The notes: a model not told the origin generated them from the letters alone. Counted from the first letter of the stretch, positions 20,073 through 32,690 are shown. The stretch is DNA of 64,000 nucleotides from Rhodospirillaceae bacterium (GCA_011523655.1 WTGH01000010.1:124001-188000), one strand, 5' to 3'. Numbers and translations are program-made.

Positions 20073-21293
20073 TTGTCCGCACCGCCCGCCGCTTCCGGCG
20101 CCGCCGACTTTCCGCACTACAAGCGCAACATCGCCCTGCTGTTCGTCTGCTGGGCGCTGACCAGCACGTCGATGATGCTGCTGATCACGGTGTCGGCGCT
20201 GGTCGGGGCCAGCCTGGCGGAGAACAAGGCGCTGCTCGCGCTGCCCATCGCGATCCAGTGGTACGCCTCGGCCTTCTTCACGATCCCGGCGTCCTTCATC
20301 ATGGCGCGGATCGGTCGGCGCAACGGCTTCCTGCTGGCCGTCACCGCCATGACCATCGGCGCCGGCCTGTCCCTGCTGGCGGTCTACGAGGGCAGCTTCG
20401 CGCTGTTCTGCTTCGCCAGCCTGGTGGTCGGCTTCGCCACCGGATTCCAGTGGTACTACCGCTTCGCGGCCGCGGAGGTCGTGCCGGATTCCTTCCGCAG
20501 CCGGGCGATTTCGCTGGTTCTCGCCGGCGGCGTGGTCGCGGCGATCGTCGGCCCGACGCTGGCGCGCTATTCGGTCGACTGGCTGGCGCCGGTGACCTAC
20601 GCCGGCGCCTATGTCGGCGTGGTCTGCATCCAGGCGACGATCATGCTGATCCTGCTCGCCGTCCAGATCCCCCGGCCGCCCAGAATGGCCTTGCGCGGCG
20701 GCCGGCCGCTCGCCGAGATCGCCCGCCAGCCGAAATTCATGCTGGCGGTCGCCGGCGGCGTGATCGGCTACGGCGTCATGGTGCTGCTGATGTCGGTGAC
20801 GCCCAAGGCGATGGAAATGTGCGGCCTGACCTTCGGCGAGGCGACCCATGTCATCCAGTGGCATGTGCTGGGCATGTATGTCCCCGCCTTCTTCACCGGC
20901 CATCTCATCAAGCGCTACGGCCCCCAGCGCATCATGCTGGTCGGCGGGCTGCTCAACGTCGCCTGCCTCGCCATCGCGATGGCCGACATCGCCTTCGAGA
21001 ACTTTCTCGTTTCGCTGCTGCTGCTCGGCGTCGGCTGGAACTTCCTCTACACCGGTGCGACGACCCTGCTGACCGAGACCTACACGCTCGCCGAGCGCGC
21101 CAAGACCCAGGCGCTCAACGAATTCCTGGTGTTCGGCTTCGTCGCGACGGCGACCTTCTTCTCGGGCGTGACCCTGCAGCTCTACGGCTGGCAGAACCTG
21201 GCGATCGGCGTGCTGCCGCTGCTGCTGATCGTGCTCGCCGCCACCGTCTGGCTCATGATGCTGTCCCAGCGCGAGGCCGCCGCGAAGGCGTGA
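20073..21293 (+). CDS. Major facilitator superfamily transporter
   Basis: This is a 12-helix inner-membrane transporter of the MFS type. Hydrophobic segments run through all 406 residues and the family loop between helices 2 and 3 reads MARIGRRNGF. The likely start is TTG at 20073 (L/MSAPPAASGAADFPHYKRNIALLFVCWALTST), since no ATG lies upstream of the first helix. The gene follows the acyl-CoA dehydrogenase after 96 bases on the same strand. The substrate is unknown. Confidence 0.88.
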   Translation: MSAPPAASGAADFPHYKRNIALLFVCWALTSTSMMLLITVSALVGASLAENKALLALPIAIQWYASAFFTIPASFIMARIGRRNGFLLAVTAMTIGAGLSLLAVYEGSFALFCFASLVVGFATGFQWYYRFAAAEVVPDSFRSRAISLVLAGGVVAAIVGPTLARYSVDWLAPVTYAGAYVGVVCIQATIMLILLAVQIPRPPRMALRGGRPLAEIARQPKFMLAVAGGVIGYGVMVLLMSVTPKAMEMCGLTFGEATHVIQWHVLGMYVPAFFTGHLIKRYGPQRIMLVGGLLNVACLAIAMADIAFENFLVSLLLLGVGWNFLYTGATTLLTETYTLAERAKTQALNEFLVFGFVATATFFSGVTLQLYGWQNLAIGVLPLLLIVLAATVWLMMLSQREAAAKA

Positions 21294-21362
21294 GGGCGCG
21301 CGGCGCGTACCGGTCGAAGCGGCCGTTCGGGTTCCGGCTGCGGCGCGCGTCGGTCGCAAACC

Positions 21363-21392
21363 GTCATGAATTGTCATGAAATGTCATGTTCG
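21363..21392. repeat. GTCATG decamer cluster A
   Basis: Three copies of a decamer beginning GTCATG (GTCATGAATT, GTCATGAAAT, GTCATGTTCG) lie end to end with exact 10-bp spacing, one DNA helical turn. The cluster overlaps the end of the terminase-like gene and supplies its stop codon. Related pairs lie inside that gene at 21854-21873 and 21953-21972. The periodicity is read directly from the sequence; a protein-binding role is inferred. Confidence 0.75.
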
Positions 21393-22627
21393 CCGTCCGT
21401 GCGCGCCGCTTCCTGCGCGCCGCGGCACGGGCGGTCGCAGGTGAACGCGAGGAGATAGGCGCCGGCGATTCCGGTCACATAGGGCGGGCGGGTCCGGGCG
21501 AGACGCCGGAGGAAGGCCCGTTCTTTCTCTTCCGCGCGCCGCTCGTCGGGCCCGGGCTCTCCGGCGGGCTGCGGGAAACCGGCGCAGCCGGGGTGCTTTA
21601 CCCCCTGGATGCTGTCGGGGAAACGGGCGTTGCGTATCCGCATCTTCGCAGCGTACCGGTCGACGGACGTCCTGTAGGCGAGCATTTCCAGATCGGTGAA
21701 GCGGCGGCCTTCGGCCTCGATGCGCGCCATCTCGGCGTGGTGATCGGCGAACCAGGCCGGCCCGTCGAGCGCGGGCGCCCCGCCCGCCGAAGCCCCGCCC
21801 GCCGTCTCGGCCGGCAGCAGGCCAGCCCGGCTCAAGGACCGGTGTAAGGAAATGTCATGATCTGTCGCGACCGGCGCGCCCGGTGGGCTGTCCGGCATCG
21901 GCGCGTCCGCGGCCCTGTGTGAGGACCCGTGTAAGGTCCCGTGTAAGGAAATGTCAGGATTCGTCATGGCGGGCGCGGGCCTGCCGGTCTGCCGCTCCGG
22001 ACGGCGGGGCCGGCGCTCCTCGACGGTGGCGTGCAGGCGCTGGGCCGTCGCCAGCCAGGCCGCCTCGTCGAAATCCGGGTGCCGCTCCAGCGCCCTGCGG
22101 CTCGCCCGGTGGGCGGCGAGGGCCCGTTCGGTGCGGTGCCGGCCCCGGCGCACCGCTTCGGCCAACGGACCGGGCTCCGCGTCGGCCGGGCGGGGCAAGG
22201 TCTCTTCTCCCGGCAGGGGCCACAGGCCGGTGCGCCGGTGGGCATTGCGCCGGTCGAGACCGGACAGCTCGGCCTGCAATTTGATCATCCGGAGCATGAG
22301 CGACGCCGAGCCCTTCTCCACCGCCGCGTCCCAGGCCTGCTCGAGCCGGCCGAGCAGGATCTGCGCCTCCTCGCGCTCGACCCCCTGCCACGCCGCCCGG
22401 ATGGCCCGCACCCGCGCGGCGATAGCGGGCCGCTCCAGCAGCTCGTGCCCGGTCTGGCGCGCCGAGCCTGCGGCATAGCCGGCATCCCGCGCCGCCCCGG
22501 CGGCATTGCCGGTCGCGGCGTAGTGGCGGCAGAACTCCTCCTGCCGCTGGGTGAGGGGCGGGGCAGGGGGCGGCGCGGGCGCGGCGGTTTCCGCTGCGGG
22601 CGCGATGCGGGATGGAGACTCGATCAT
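21374..22627 (-). CDS. Solitary terminase-small-subunit-like protein with DISLH repeats
   Basis: The first about 110 residues after a Pro/Ala leader match the phage terminase small subunit fold (LTQRQEEFCRHYAATGNAAG, then GYAAGSARQTGHELLERP), a helix-turn-helix DNA-binding domain that recognises packaging sites. The rest is a long, low-complexity Arg/Ala/Pro tail with NPDISLHGTLH, DHDISLHRSLS and a terminal EHDIS, each encoded by a GTCATG decamer cluster. No large terminase, portal or other phage gene is near. I chose the ATG at 22627. It may be a domesticated DNA-binding protein or a phage relic; the function is unknown. Confidence 0.7.
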   Translation of the reverse strand: MIESPSRIAPAAETAAPAPPPAPPLTQRQEEFCRHYAATGNAAGAARDAGYAAGSARQTGHELLERPAIAARVRAIRAAWQGVEREEAQILLGRLEQAWDAAVEKGSASLMLRMIKLQAELSGLDRRNAHRRTGLWPLPGEETLPRPADAEPGPLAEAVRRGRHRTERALAAHRASRRALERHPDFDEAAWLATAQRLHATVEERRPRRPERQTGRPAPAMTNPDISLHGTLHGSSHRAADAPMPDSPPGAPVATDHDISLHRSLSRAGLLPAETAGGASAGGAPALDGPAWFADHHAEMARIEAEGRRFTDLEMLAYRTSVDRYAAKMRIRNARFPDSIQGVKHPGCAGFPQPAGEPGPDERRAEEKERAFLRRLARTRPPYVTGIAGAYLLAFTCDRPCRGAQEAARTDGEHDIS

Positions 22628-23155
22628 GGCGGGCTTCCTTATGTTCGATAAATGTTCTTTTTGAAGATATAGGAAAAAAACATGAAAATCAACAATTTTT
22701 CCTCTGCTTCGATAAACCCTATCCGTCATTCCGACCGGAGCGCCCCGCAAGGCCTGTCCTGAGCGAAGTCGAAGGGGGTGCGGAGTGGAGGAATCCCGTC
22801 GCCGGTCTCGGGGTTCTTGTCGTCGGGTTCGAGCCGAGTTCCCTCCGCTCGCTCCGCTTCGGTCGGGATGACGATGGGGGGAGGCTCGGTCGGGATGACG
22901 GTGAGGGGATGGTTGGCGGGAATGACGAATCGGGGGGACGGCCGGTCGGGACAATGGGTTGGGGACGTTCGGGTCGGGACGACGGTGAAGGAAGGGCGGG
23001 TGACGGCGAAACGCCCGTCTCGAAGGCCCATCTCGAAGGCCCGTCTTGAAGGCCCGTCTTGAAGGCCCGTCTTGAAGTATGGTCCGCATTCGCCGCTACC
23101 GCCGGCGGGGGAGCTGTTCTAAAACGGGCCGTCTTCTTCTGGCCGGGCCGGCGCT
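22628..23155. other. Repeat-rich intergenic region between terminase-like gene and mccB
   Basis: No gene is convincing here. An A/T-rich leader (about 22640-22720) may hold the promoter of the terminase-like gene. Bases about 22725-22880 hold a dispersed-repeat type sequence (GTCATTCCGACCGGAGCGC at the left, and ending GGTCGGGATGACGATG) common between alphaproteobacterial genes. Five 13-bp tandem copies (consensus CCCGTCTTGAAGG) occupy 23014-23078. The mccB promoter must lie in or after these repeats. Confidence 0.6.
23014..23078. repeat. 13-bp tandem repeat, five copies
   Basis: The unit CCCGTCTTGAAGG is repeated five times without gaps, starting at 23014, 23027, 23040, 23053 and 23066. The first two copies carry a C for T change, and the second a further change. 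It lies about 80 bases before the mccB start. It is a plain minisatellite; no hairpin or spacer pattern suggests CRISPR. Confidence 0.85.
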
Positions 23156-24763
<1,608 letters not shown>

Positions 24764-24885
24764 GGCGCGGGTCCGGCAGGCAAGGTCGTAATGGTGTCGA
24801 TGGTCTCACGCGAACCGCCCGCAGCCGTGCCAAGCCGGAACCGAAAAGTGTTGCGGCTTCGTTCCCGCTGTTCTATATCTTGCGG

Positions 24886-25140
24886 ATGGCGATCTTCGAT
24901 ACCCTGACCGCTGCGACGGCGCTTGAGACTGCCGGATTCACTCCGAAGCAGGCCAAGGCGGCTGCGGCGCAATTGCACGCTGCGGCGGAAGCGGGGCGTG
25001 GCGAGCTGGCGACAAAGACCGATCTGGACATCACAAAGGCCGATCTCAGAGCCGAAATCGCCAGTGTCAAAGTGTGGACGATGAGTTGGACCGCCGTCAT
25101 CGGCGGATTGATCGTCGCCGCCATCAAACTGATTCCGTAG
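24886..25140 (+). CDS. Small coiled-coil membrane-anchored protein (DUF1640-like)
   Basis: This protein of 84 residues has an N-terminal amphipathic part (FDTLTAATALETAGFTPKQAKAAAAQL), a short charged coiled coil (LATKTDLDITKADLRAEI) and one C-terminal membrane helix (WTAVIGGLIVAAIK). This layout is that of the DUF1640/CCDC90-like bacterial family, often found as several copies per genome. The start ATG is at 24886. It sits alone between mccB and liuC, with repeat sequence on its downstream side. Family recognition is moderate; the function is unknown. Confidence 0.72.
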   Translation: MAIFDTLTAATALETAGFTPKQAKAAAAQLHAAAEAGRGELATKTDLDITKADLRAEIASVKVWTMSWTAVIGGLIVAAIKLIP

Positions 25141-25515
25141 CTGCGACTTCCCCGTTCGGGTTCGACTGGCCCTGCGCCACGGCATCGGCCGCGTACGCGG
25201 ACGCCGAATTTCCGCCACGCTCCGCCCGGAACGATACGAACGGGTTGCATGGCGCAGGGACCGGATGACGTTCCTCTCCCGCATATCGATCGAAGCCGCC
25301 CAACGGGCGGCGTAGCGGAGATATCTTTCACGCGCGGTGCAGAATCCGAAGCGCTTCAGCGGAAAGATTTCTCCGCTCCGCAACCCCTTCGGGGTCGCTC
25401 CGGTCGAAATGACAGAGTGGGCCGAATACGCTCCGCAAGCCGATTGGTCCGCCCATGCGGCTTTGGTGTATAAGCCTGCACGTTAACTGGCGGATGCCGG
25501 AACCCGGAGACAGGA
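25141..25515. other. Intergenic stretch with dispersed repeat
   Basis: No gene is supported here. A repeat of the type ending CGGTCGAAATGACAGAG (about 25335-25420, including the short hairpin around CAACCCCTTCGGGGTCGC) is visible. Downstream, about 25440-25510, must contain the promoter for liuC-mccA-liuE; TGGTGTATAAGCC at about 25464 could supply a -10 box but I do not see a clear -35. Confidence 0.45.
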
Positions 25516-26319
25516 ATGGACGAAGACCGCCCCAGGACCGTCCTCACCGAAATCGATGGCCGCGGCGTCGCGCGGATCGTGCTGAACCGGCCGGAGGTGC
25601 GAAACGCGATGAATGCGGCCTTCATCCGCGACCTGACCGAAGCGGTGGAGACGGTCGGCGCGGACGAGTCCGTGCGGGCGGTGATTCTGACCGGAAAGGG
25701 CAAGGGCTTCTGCGCCGGGGCGGATCTCGCCTGGATGCGCGAGACGGCCGGCTATTCGGTCGAAGAGAATTACGCCGACAGCGGCCGGCTCGGCCGGATG
25801 CTCAACCGGCTGAACACGCTGCCCCGGCCGGTCATCGGGCTGATCAACGGCCACGCTTTCGGCGGCGGCGTCGGCCTCGTCGCCTGTTGCGACATCGCGA
25901 TCGCCAGTTCGGCGGCGAAATTCTCGCTTTCGGAGGTGCGGCTCGGCCTGACCCCGGCGACCATCAGCCCCTATGTCGTGCGCAAGATCGGCCAGAGCCA
26001 TGCGCGGCGCTATTTCCTGACCGCCGAGGTCTTCGACGCCGCGCGCGCCGAGGAAATCGGCCTCGTCCACGCGGTCGCCGAACCGGATGCGCTGGAGGCG
26101 GCGGGGCAGGAATTCGTCGACCTGCTGCTGCTCGGCGGGCCGAAGTCGCAGGCGGTAAGCAAGGACCTGATCTTCCAGGTCAGCGACCGGGAGATCGACG
26201 GGGACCTGATCGACTGGACCTCGCGCCTGATCGCCGACATCCGCGCGAGCGACGAGGGCAGGGAAGGGGCGGCCGCCTTCCTGGAGAAGCGCAAGCCGGC
26301 CTGGCAGGCCAGGGACTGA
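25516..26319 (+). CDS. liuC: Enoyl-CoA hydratase, probable methylglutaconyl-CoA hydratase
   Basis: This crotonase-fold enzyme is expected to hydrate 3-methylglutaconyl-CoA to HMG-CoA. The oxyanion-hole segments are GKGKGFCAGADLAWM (about residue 60) and INGHAFGGGVGLVACCDIAIA (about residue 110). Catalytic Glu lies near LSEVRLGLTPATISPYV. The length is 267 aa. It starts 14 bases before mccA at its end, with HMG-CoA lyase next, so the leucine-pathway assignment rests on both family and context. Confidence 0.9.
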   Translation: MDEDRPRTVLTEIDGRGVARIVLNRPEVRNAMNAAFIRDLTEAVETVGADESVRAVILTGKGKGFCAGADLAWMRETAGYSVEENYADSGRLGRMLNRLNTLPRPVIGLINGHAFGGGVGLVACCDIAIASSAAKFSLSEVRLGLTPATISPYVVRKIGQSHARRYFLTAEVFDAARAEEIGLVHAVAEPDALEAAGQEFVDLLLLGGPKSQAVSKDLIFQVSDREIDGDLIDWTSRLIADIRASDEGREGAAAFLEKRKPAWQARD

Positions 26320-26332
26320 GGGCGGCCGCCGC

Positions 26333-28333
<2,001 letters not shown>

Positions 28334-28336
28334 GCG

Positions 28337-29260
28337 ATGGGTTCTGAGAACGGGCGCGGAGACCGCTTTGTCCGGGTTCAGGAAGTCGGGGCGCGCGACG
28401 GGCTGCAGAACGAGCCCCGGACGGTGCCCGCCGAAATCAAGGTCGACCTGATCGAGCGCCTGGCCGCCGCCGGCCTGCCCGCCGTCGAGTCCGGCGCGTT
28501 CGTGTCGCCGAAATGGGTGCCGCAAATGGCGAATTCCGAAGAGGTCTTCCGCCGGATCAACCGGCGCGACGGCGTGACCTATCCGGCACTGACGCCGAAC
28601 ATGAAAGGTTTCGAGCGCGCGGCCGCCGTTGGCGTGACGGAAGTCGGCGTGTTCGCGGCGGCTTCCGAGACCTTCTCGCAGCGCAATACCAACTGCACCA
28701 TCGAGGAGAGCTTGGAGCGCTTCCGGCCGGTCTGCGCTGCCGCTGCGGAGGAGGGTGTCAGGGTCCAGGGGTATGTTTCGACCGTCCTCGGCTGCCCTTA
28801 CGAGGGCGCGGTCGATCCCGGAATCGTCGCCGATCTGTGCGGCCGGCTCTACGCGATGGGCTGCTACCGGGTTGCGCTCGGGGACACGATCGGCGTCGGC
28901 ACGCCGTCGAAGGCGGCGGCCCTGATCGACCGGGTCGCGGAGGCCGTGCCGCTCACGGACATCGGCATCCATTTCCACGATACCTACGGCCAGGCGTTGG
29001 CCAATACGCTGGCCTGCCTGGACCGCGGCATCCGGACAGTGGATGCCTCGGTATCCGGGCTTGGCGGCTGTCCCTATGCCCCGGGTGCGGCCGGCAACCT
29101 GGCGACCGAAGACCTGATCTACATGCTTGACGGCCTCGGCATGGAAACCGGGGTCGATCTCGACGCCGTGGCCGAAACGGGCGCCTTCATCACCGGCTGG
29201 CTTGGCCGCGCGCCGGTCTCGCGGGTCGCCCAGGCCCTCGCCGGTCGCAAAGCCGCCTGA
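28337..29260 (+). CDS. liuE: Hydroxymethylglutaryl-CoA lyase
   Basis: This DRE-TIM enzyme cleaves HMG-CoA to acetoacetate and acetyl-CoA, the last step of leucine breakdown. The metal/catalytic motif VQEVGARDGLQNEP is near residue 12-25, later histidines lie in IGIHFHDTYGQALAN, and the catalytic Cys lies in GLGGCPYAPGAAGN. The length of 307 aa is typical. The ATG at 28337 follows mccA with 3 bases between. Confidence 0.96.
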   Translation: MGSENGRGDRFVRVQEVGARDGLQNEPRTVPAEIKVDLIERLAAAGLPAVESGAFVSPKWVPQMANSEEVFRRINRRDGVTYPALTPNMKGFERAAAVGVTEVGVFAAASETFSQRNTNCTIEESLERFRPVCAAAAEEGVRVQGYVSTVLGCPYEGAVDPGIVADLCGRLYAMGCYRVALGDTIGVGTPSKAAALIDRVAEAVPLTDIGIHFHDTYGQALANTLACLDRGIRTVDASVSGLGGCPYAPGAAGNLATEDLIYMLDGLGMETGVDLDAVAETGAFITGWLGRAPVSRVAQALAGRKAA

Positions 29261-29267
29261 CCGGAGC

Positions 29268-29684
29268 ATGACGCTTCACCTGCTCAAGCTAAGCGTCGGG
29301 TCCGCCTCGGTCGAAACCCTGGCGCGCTGGCAGGCAACCCGTCTCGCGCGCACCGGCGCGCTGTTCCACGAAACGCGCCACCATCCGCGCCGGGCCGGGG
29401 AAATCCTCGACGGCGGCTCAATCTACTGGGTCGTCAAGGGCTTTGTCCGCGTGCGCCAGCGGATCGTTCGGCTGGAACGGCGCGCCAGTGCGGAACGGGG
29501 CCGGTTCTGCCGTATTCATCTCGATCCGGAATTGATCCGGACCGAGTTGCAGCCGCGCCGGCCGCACCAGGGCTGGCGGTATCTCGAAGACATGAACGCC
29601 CCGCCGGATGCGCCGGCCGGCGCCGTCCCGGAAGAGCCGCCGCGCGAAATGGCCGCCGAATTGCGCCACCTGGGCCTGCTGTAG
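29268..29684 (+). CDS. DUF1489 family protein
   Basis: This conserved alphaproteobacterial protein of unknown function is 138 aa long. The N-terminal MTLHLLKLSVGSASVETL, the central GSIYWVVKGFVRVRQRI and the C-terminal LRHLGLL match the DUF1489 family. It is basic, with no signal peptide or membrane helix. The start ATG at 29268 is 7 bases after liuE, so it is probably co-transcribed, but no link to leucine catabolism is known. Confidence 0.8.
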   Translation: MTLHLLKLSVGSASVETLARWQATRLARTGALFHETRHHPRRAGEILDGGSIYWVVKGFVRVRQRIVRLERRASAERGRFCRIHLDPELIRTELQPRRPHQGWRYLEDMNAPPDAPAGAVPEEPPREMAAELRHLGLL

Positions 29685-29706
29685 CTTAGCGGGGCCGGCC
29701 GGGACG

Positions 29707-30735
29707 CTACCGGATGAAGCGTTCTTCGGCGATCGCGTCCGCGACATCCGCGGTCGGCCGGTCTTCGGCGTCGGCGCGCGCGAAAATTTCGGTCAGCGTC
29801 CCGTCGATCCGGTGCAGCTTTGTCCGCGCCGTTTCGATATCGAACCCCAGCGCGAAGCGTGCGACGTCGATCAGGCCGCCGGCGTTGATGACGTAGTCCG
29901 GCGCGTAGAGGATGCCGGCGCGGCGCAAGGCGGCGCCGTGCCGTGCTGCGTCCAGCACATTGTTGGCCGATCCGGCGACGATCGGGCATTTGAGGCCGGG
30001 CAGGGTGGCGTCGTTGACGACGGCGCCGAGCGCGCAGGGGGCGAACAGGTCGCAATCGAGCCCGAAGATCTCGTCCGGGCCGACGACGGCGGCGCCGAAA
30101 TCGCGTTCCGCCCGCTCCAGCGCGGCCCGGTCGATATCCGTGACCGAGAGCCGGGCGCCGGCCTTGTGCAGGTAATCGCACAGGAAGCGCCCGACATGGC
30201 CGACGCCCTGGACGGCGACGTGCAGTCCGTCGAGCGTGTCCCGGCCCAGCTTGTGGCGCACGGCTGCCAGAATGCCGATACAGACGCCGTGCGCGGTCGA
30301 GTTGGACGGATCGCCGGCGCCGCCGGTCACGCCGACGACATGGTCGGTCACGGTCCTGATCGTATCCATGTCGGCCACGGTCGTGCCGACGTCCTCGGCG
30401 GTGATGTAGCGCCGGTTGAGGCGGTCGACCGCGCGGCCGAACGCCTTCATCAGCGCTTCGGACTTGTCCGTCTTCGCATCGCCGATAATGACGGCCTTGC
30501 CGCCGCCGAGGTCGAGACCGGCCATCGCCGCCTTGTAGGTCATGCCGCGCGACAGGCGCAGCGCGTCTTCGAGCGCCGCGGTTTCGTCGGCATAGGGCCA
30601 CATCCGGCAGCCGCCGAGCGCCGGGCCGCGGCTGGTGTTGTGGATCGCGATGATCGCGCGCAGGCCGGTTGCGCCGTCATGGCTGAAGACGACCTGCTCG
30701 TGGCCGGAAAATTCGGGGTGATCGAACAGGGTCAT
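29707..30735 (-). CDS. Leucine/amino acid dehydrogenase (Glu/Leu/Phe/Val family)
   Basis: This NAD-dependent oxidative deaminase of branched-chain amino acids would make 2-ketoisocaproate from leucine. The substrate-binding GPALGGCRMW and catalytic Lys in LDLGGGKAVIIGD (about residue 80) are seen, and the NAD domain has VAVQGVGHVGRFL. The 342-aa length fits leucine/valine dehydrogenases. I chose the ATG at 30735 (MTLFDHPEFSGHEQV). It is convergent to the leucine operon, 22 bases from DUF1489, which supports but does not prove leucine as substrate. Confidence 0.9.
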   Translation of the reverse strand: MTLFDHPEFSGHEQVVFSHDGATGLRAIIAIHNTSRGPALGGCRMWPYADETAALEDALRLSRGMTYKAAMAGLDLGGGKAVIIGDAKTDKSEALMKAFGRAVDRLNRRYITAEDVGTTVADMDTIRTVTDHVVGVTGGAGDPSNSTAHGVCIGILAAVRHKLGRDTLDGLHVAVQGVGHVGRFLCDYLHKAGARLSVTDIDRAALERAERDFGAAVVGPDEIFGLDCDLFAPCALGAVVNDATLPGLKCPIVAGSANNVLDAARHGAALRRAGILYAPDYVINAGGLIDVARFALGFDIETARTKLHRIDGTLTEIFARADAEDRPTADVADAIAEERFIR

Positions 30736-30893
30736 CGGTCGCGTCGAACAGGCTGCCGCGCCAAAAATGTCCGGCGGCGCGGTGCCCTGTAGCCATGTCG
30801 GTCCGGCCATGCTAGCCGCCGTTCCCGAACCGGCGGCGGGCCGGTCCGGCGCCGGAAACGGGTCCTTTTCGCCACGGTGCTGCTTCTCATGCC

Positions 30894-31190
30894 TTGGAGA
30901 TGGTGCGTTTGATCGGCAGTGTCGACCAGATTCTGGTCATCGTCATTGTCGGCGGGTTCGCGGGCTGGCTCGCCGCCGCCTTGTTGCGCGTCCGAGCCCT
31001 GAGCATCGTCGGCACGATGATCGTCGGCGTGGCCGGCTCCTTCATCGGCATCGTGCTGTTCCGCCAGTTCGACATCCGCATCGAGGGGTACCAGATCGGC
31101 CCGCTGCCGATCGGACACCTGTTCGCCGCCTTTCTCGGCGCCGTGTTGCTGATTGTCGTGCTGCGTCTGGTCCGGCGGCAGCGCTACTAG
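30894..31190 (+). CDS. GlsB/YeaQ/YmgE-like small membrane protein
   Basis: This 98-residue protein has three hydrophobic segments: VDQILVIVIVGGFAGWLAAALL, IVGTMIVGVAGSFIGIVLF and IGHLFAAFLGAVLLIVVLRL. That pattern, with paired glycines, is that of the transglycosylase-associated/GlsB family. The start is TTG at 30894 or ATG at 30900. It stands alone between an opposed dehydrogenase and the vWA gene. The function of the family is loosely tied to envelope stress. Confidence 0.72.
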   Translation: MEMVRLIGSVDQILVIVIVGGFAGWLAAALLRVRALSIVGTMIVGVAGSFIGIVLFRQFDIRIEGYQIGPLPIGHLFAAFLGAVLLIVVLRLVRRQRY

Positions 31191-31289
31191 CCGGGGGTCG
31201 TTGGACAACATCCCGCAATCGGGCGGCGAGACTGGACGCGGGATTGGCCGACTCCTATCTACGAAACGCAGCAGATCAGCGGATCGATC

Positions 31290-32015
31290 ATGGGAAAGTC
31301 CGTCACGCCGCGCAGCCGGGCGCTGCCCGATTCCCAAACGGCCAGCGAAGTTGACGCCTTCCTGCAATCGATGGCGCAGACGCCGGCCGCCGGCGCCGGA
31401 CGCGGCCGGCTGATCTTCGCCATGGACGCCACGGCGAGCCGCGAACCGACCTGGGACATCGCCTGCGACATCCAGGCGGAAATGTTTGCCGAAACGGATT
31501 CTTTGGGCGGCCTGGAGGTCCAGCTCGTCTTCTACCGCGGCATCGGCGAATGCCGGGCGACGCAGTGGCTGATCTCCTCCCGCGACCTTGTCGACCGGAT
31601 GGTCAAGGTGCGCTGCCTGGGCGGGCGGACCCAGATCGGCCGGGTGTTCAGACACGCGATCAAGGAGGCCGAATCCCAGGCGGTCGGCGCGCTCATCATC
31701 GTGGGCGACGCTTTCGAGGAAGCGATCGATCCGGTCTGCGATCTGGCCGGCCGGCTCGGCCTGATGGGCACCAAGGCGTTCCTGTTCCAGGAAGGGGACA
31801 ATCCGGACGCCACGCTGGCCTTCCGCCAGTTCGCCCGCCTGACCGGCGGCGCCTGCTGCCGCTTCGACGCCGGCAGCGCCAAACAGTTGCGCGAGCTGCT
31901 TGCCGCGGTCGCCGTCTATGCCGCAGGCGGCCGGCCGGCGCTGGAAGACTATTCCGCCGGCCGCAGCGGTCCGGTGCTGCAGATCACCCGTCAGATCGGC
32001 GGCAGCGGCGGATAG
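31290..32015 (+). CDS. vWA-like domain protein
   Basis: This 241-aa protein has a von Willebrand factor A-like fold. The first strand carries LIFAMDATASREPTWD, which supplies a MIDAS-like DxTxS; a later strand, GALIIVGDAFEEAID, carries a second acidic cluster. There is no signal peptide. The next gene, a DnaJ-domain membrane protein, starts at the base right after its stop, so the two are probably translated together. The link to DnaJ suggests a membrane-associated client or chaperone role, but no function is known. Confidence 0.72.
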   Translation: MGKSVTPRSRALPDSQTASEVDAFLQSMAQTPAAGAGRGRLIFAMDATASREPTWDIACDIQAEMFAETDSLGGLEVQLVFYRGIGECRATQWLISSRDLVDRMVKVRCLGGRTQIGRVFRHAIKEAESQAVGALIIVGDAFEEAIDPVCDLAGRLGLMGTKAFLFQEGDNPDATLAFRQFARLTGGACCRFDAGSAKQLRELLAAVAVYAAGGRPALEDYSAGRSGPVLQITRQIGGSGG

Positions 32016-32690
32016 ATGGGCTGGTTCCTGCTCGGCGTCGCCCTGATCGCGGCGGCCATTCTTCTGCTATTCTCGCTGCCCCAGGCGAGCGTCGGACAGA
32101 TCGTCCGGCTGCTGCGCGGCATTGCGATCGCCTGCGCCGCGCTTTTCGGCCTGTTCGGCCTGCTCACCGGCAAGCTGCTGTGGGGCGTGCTCGGCCTCGG
32201 CGCCGCCCTGGTCATCTACCTGATGGGCGGCTCGATGCCGTGGAATTTCAGGAAGCCGGAAAAGGGCGTCTCCGAGGTCGAAACGCCCTGGCTCAAATTG
32301 CAGCTCGATCACTCGACCGGCGGCATTACCGGCGACGTGCTCGCCGGCAGCTATGCCGGTTCCAGGGTCGAATCGCTCGACCGGGACGACCTGATGGTCC
32401 TGCTGGCCGAATGCGCCCGCGACGACGCCCAGTCCGCCCGGCTCATCGAGGCCTATCTCGACCGGATGTGGCCGGAATGGCGCAATATCCACCGCGCCGG
32501 ACAGGGCGCCTCCGGCCCCATGGACCGGGCCGAGGCGTTGTCCGTCCTGGGTCTGGACGAGACCGCCGCCGACGACGATATCCGGCGCGCCCATCGCGAC
32601 CTGATGCGCAAGCACCACCCGGACCATGGCGGTTCGGACTGGCTGGCCGCCAAGCTCAACCAGGCCAGGGAAGTCCTGCTCGGCGAGTGA
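32016..32690 (+). CDS. Membrane-anchored DnaJ-domain protein
   Basis: This protein has 224 residues. Two N-terminal hydrophobic segments (residues about 1-20 and 28-70) anchor it, and a J domain at the C-terminus holds the HPD motif in MRKHHPDHGG followed by LAAKLNQAREVLL. The layout, with C-terminal J domain, is like Tim14/DjlA-type proteins and unlike full-length DnaJ; no Gly/Phe or zinc region is present. It should stimulate a DnaK ATPase at the membrane. The vWA-like gene immediately before it is the likely partner. Confidence 0.85.
   Translation: MGWFLLGVALIAAAILLLFSLPQASVGQIVRLLRGIAIACAALFGLFGLLTGKLLWGVLGLGAALVIYLMGGSMPWNFRKPEKGVSEVETPWLKLQLDHSTGGITGDVLAGSYAGSRVESLDRDDLMVLLAECARDDAQSARLIEAYLDRMWPEWRNIHRAGQGASGPMDRAEALSVLGLDETAADDDIRRAHRDLMRKHHPDHGGSDWLAAKLNQAREVLLGE

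Noticed and set aside
17841-21377. A very long open frame on the minus strand (over 1,100 codons).
   Set aside because: It lies opposite ridA, the SDR, the acyl-CoA dehydrogenase and the MFS gene, all with clear families, and its product is a random Arg/Asp/Gly-rich sequence. This is a known artefact of GC-rich genomes.
23014-23078. A CRISPR-like array of short repeats.
   Set aside because: The 13-bp units are directly adjacent with no spacers and no hairpin, and no cas gene is nearby. It is a tandem repeat.
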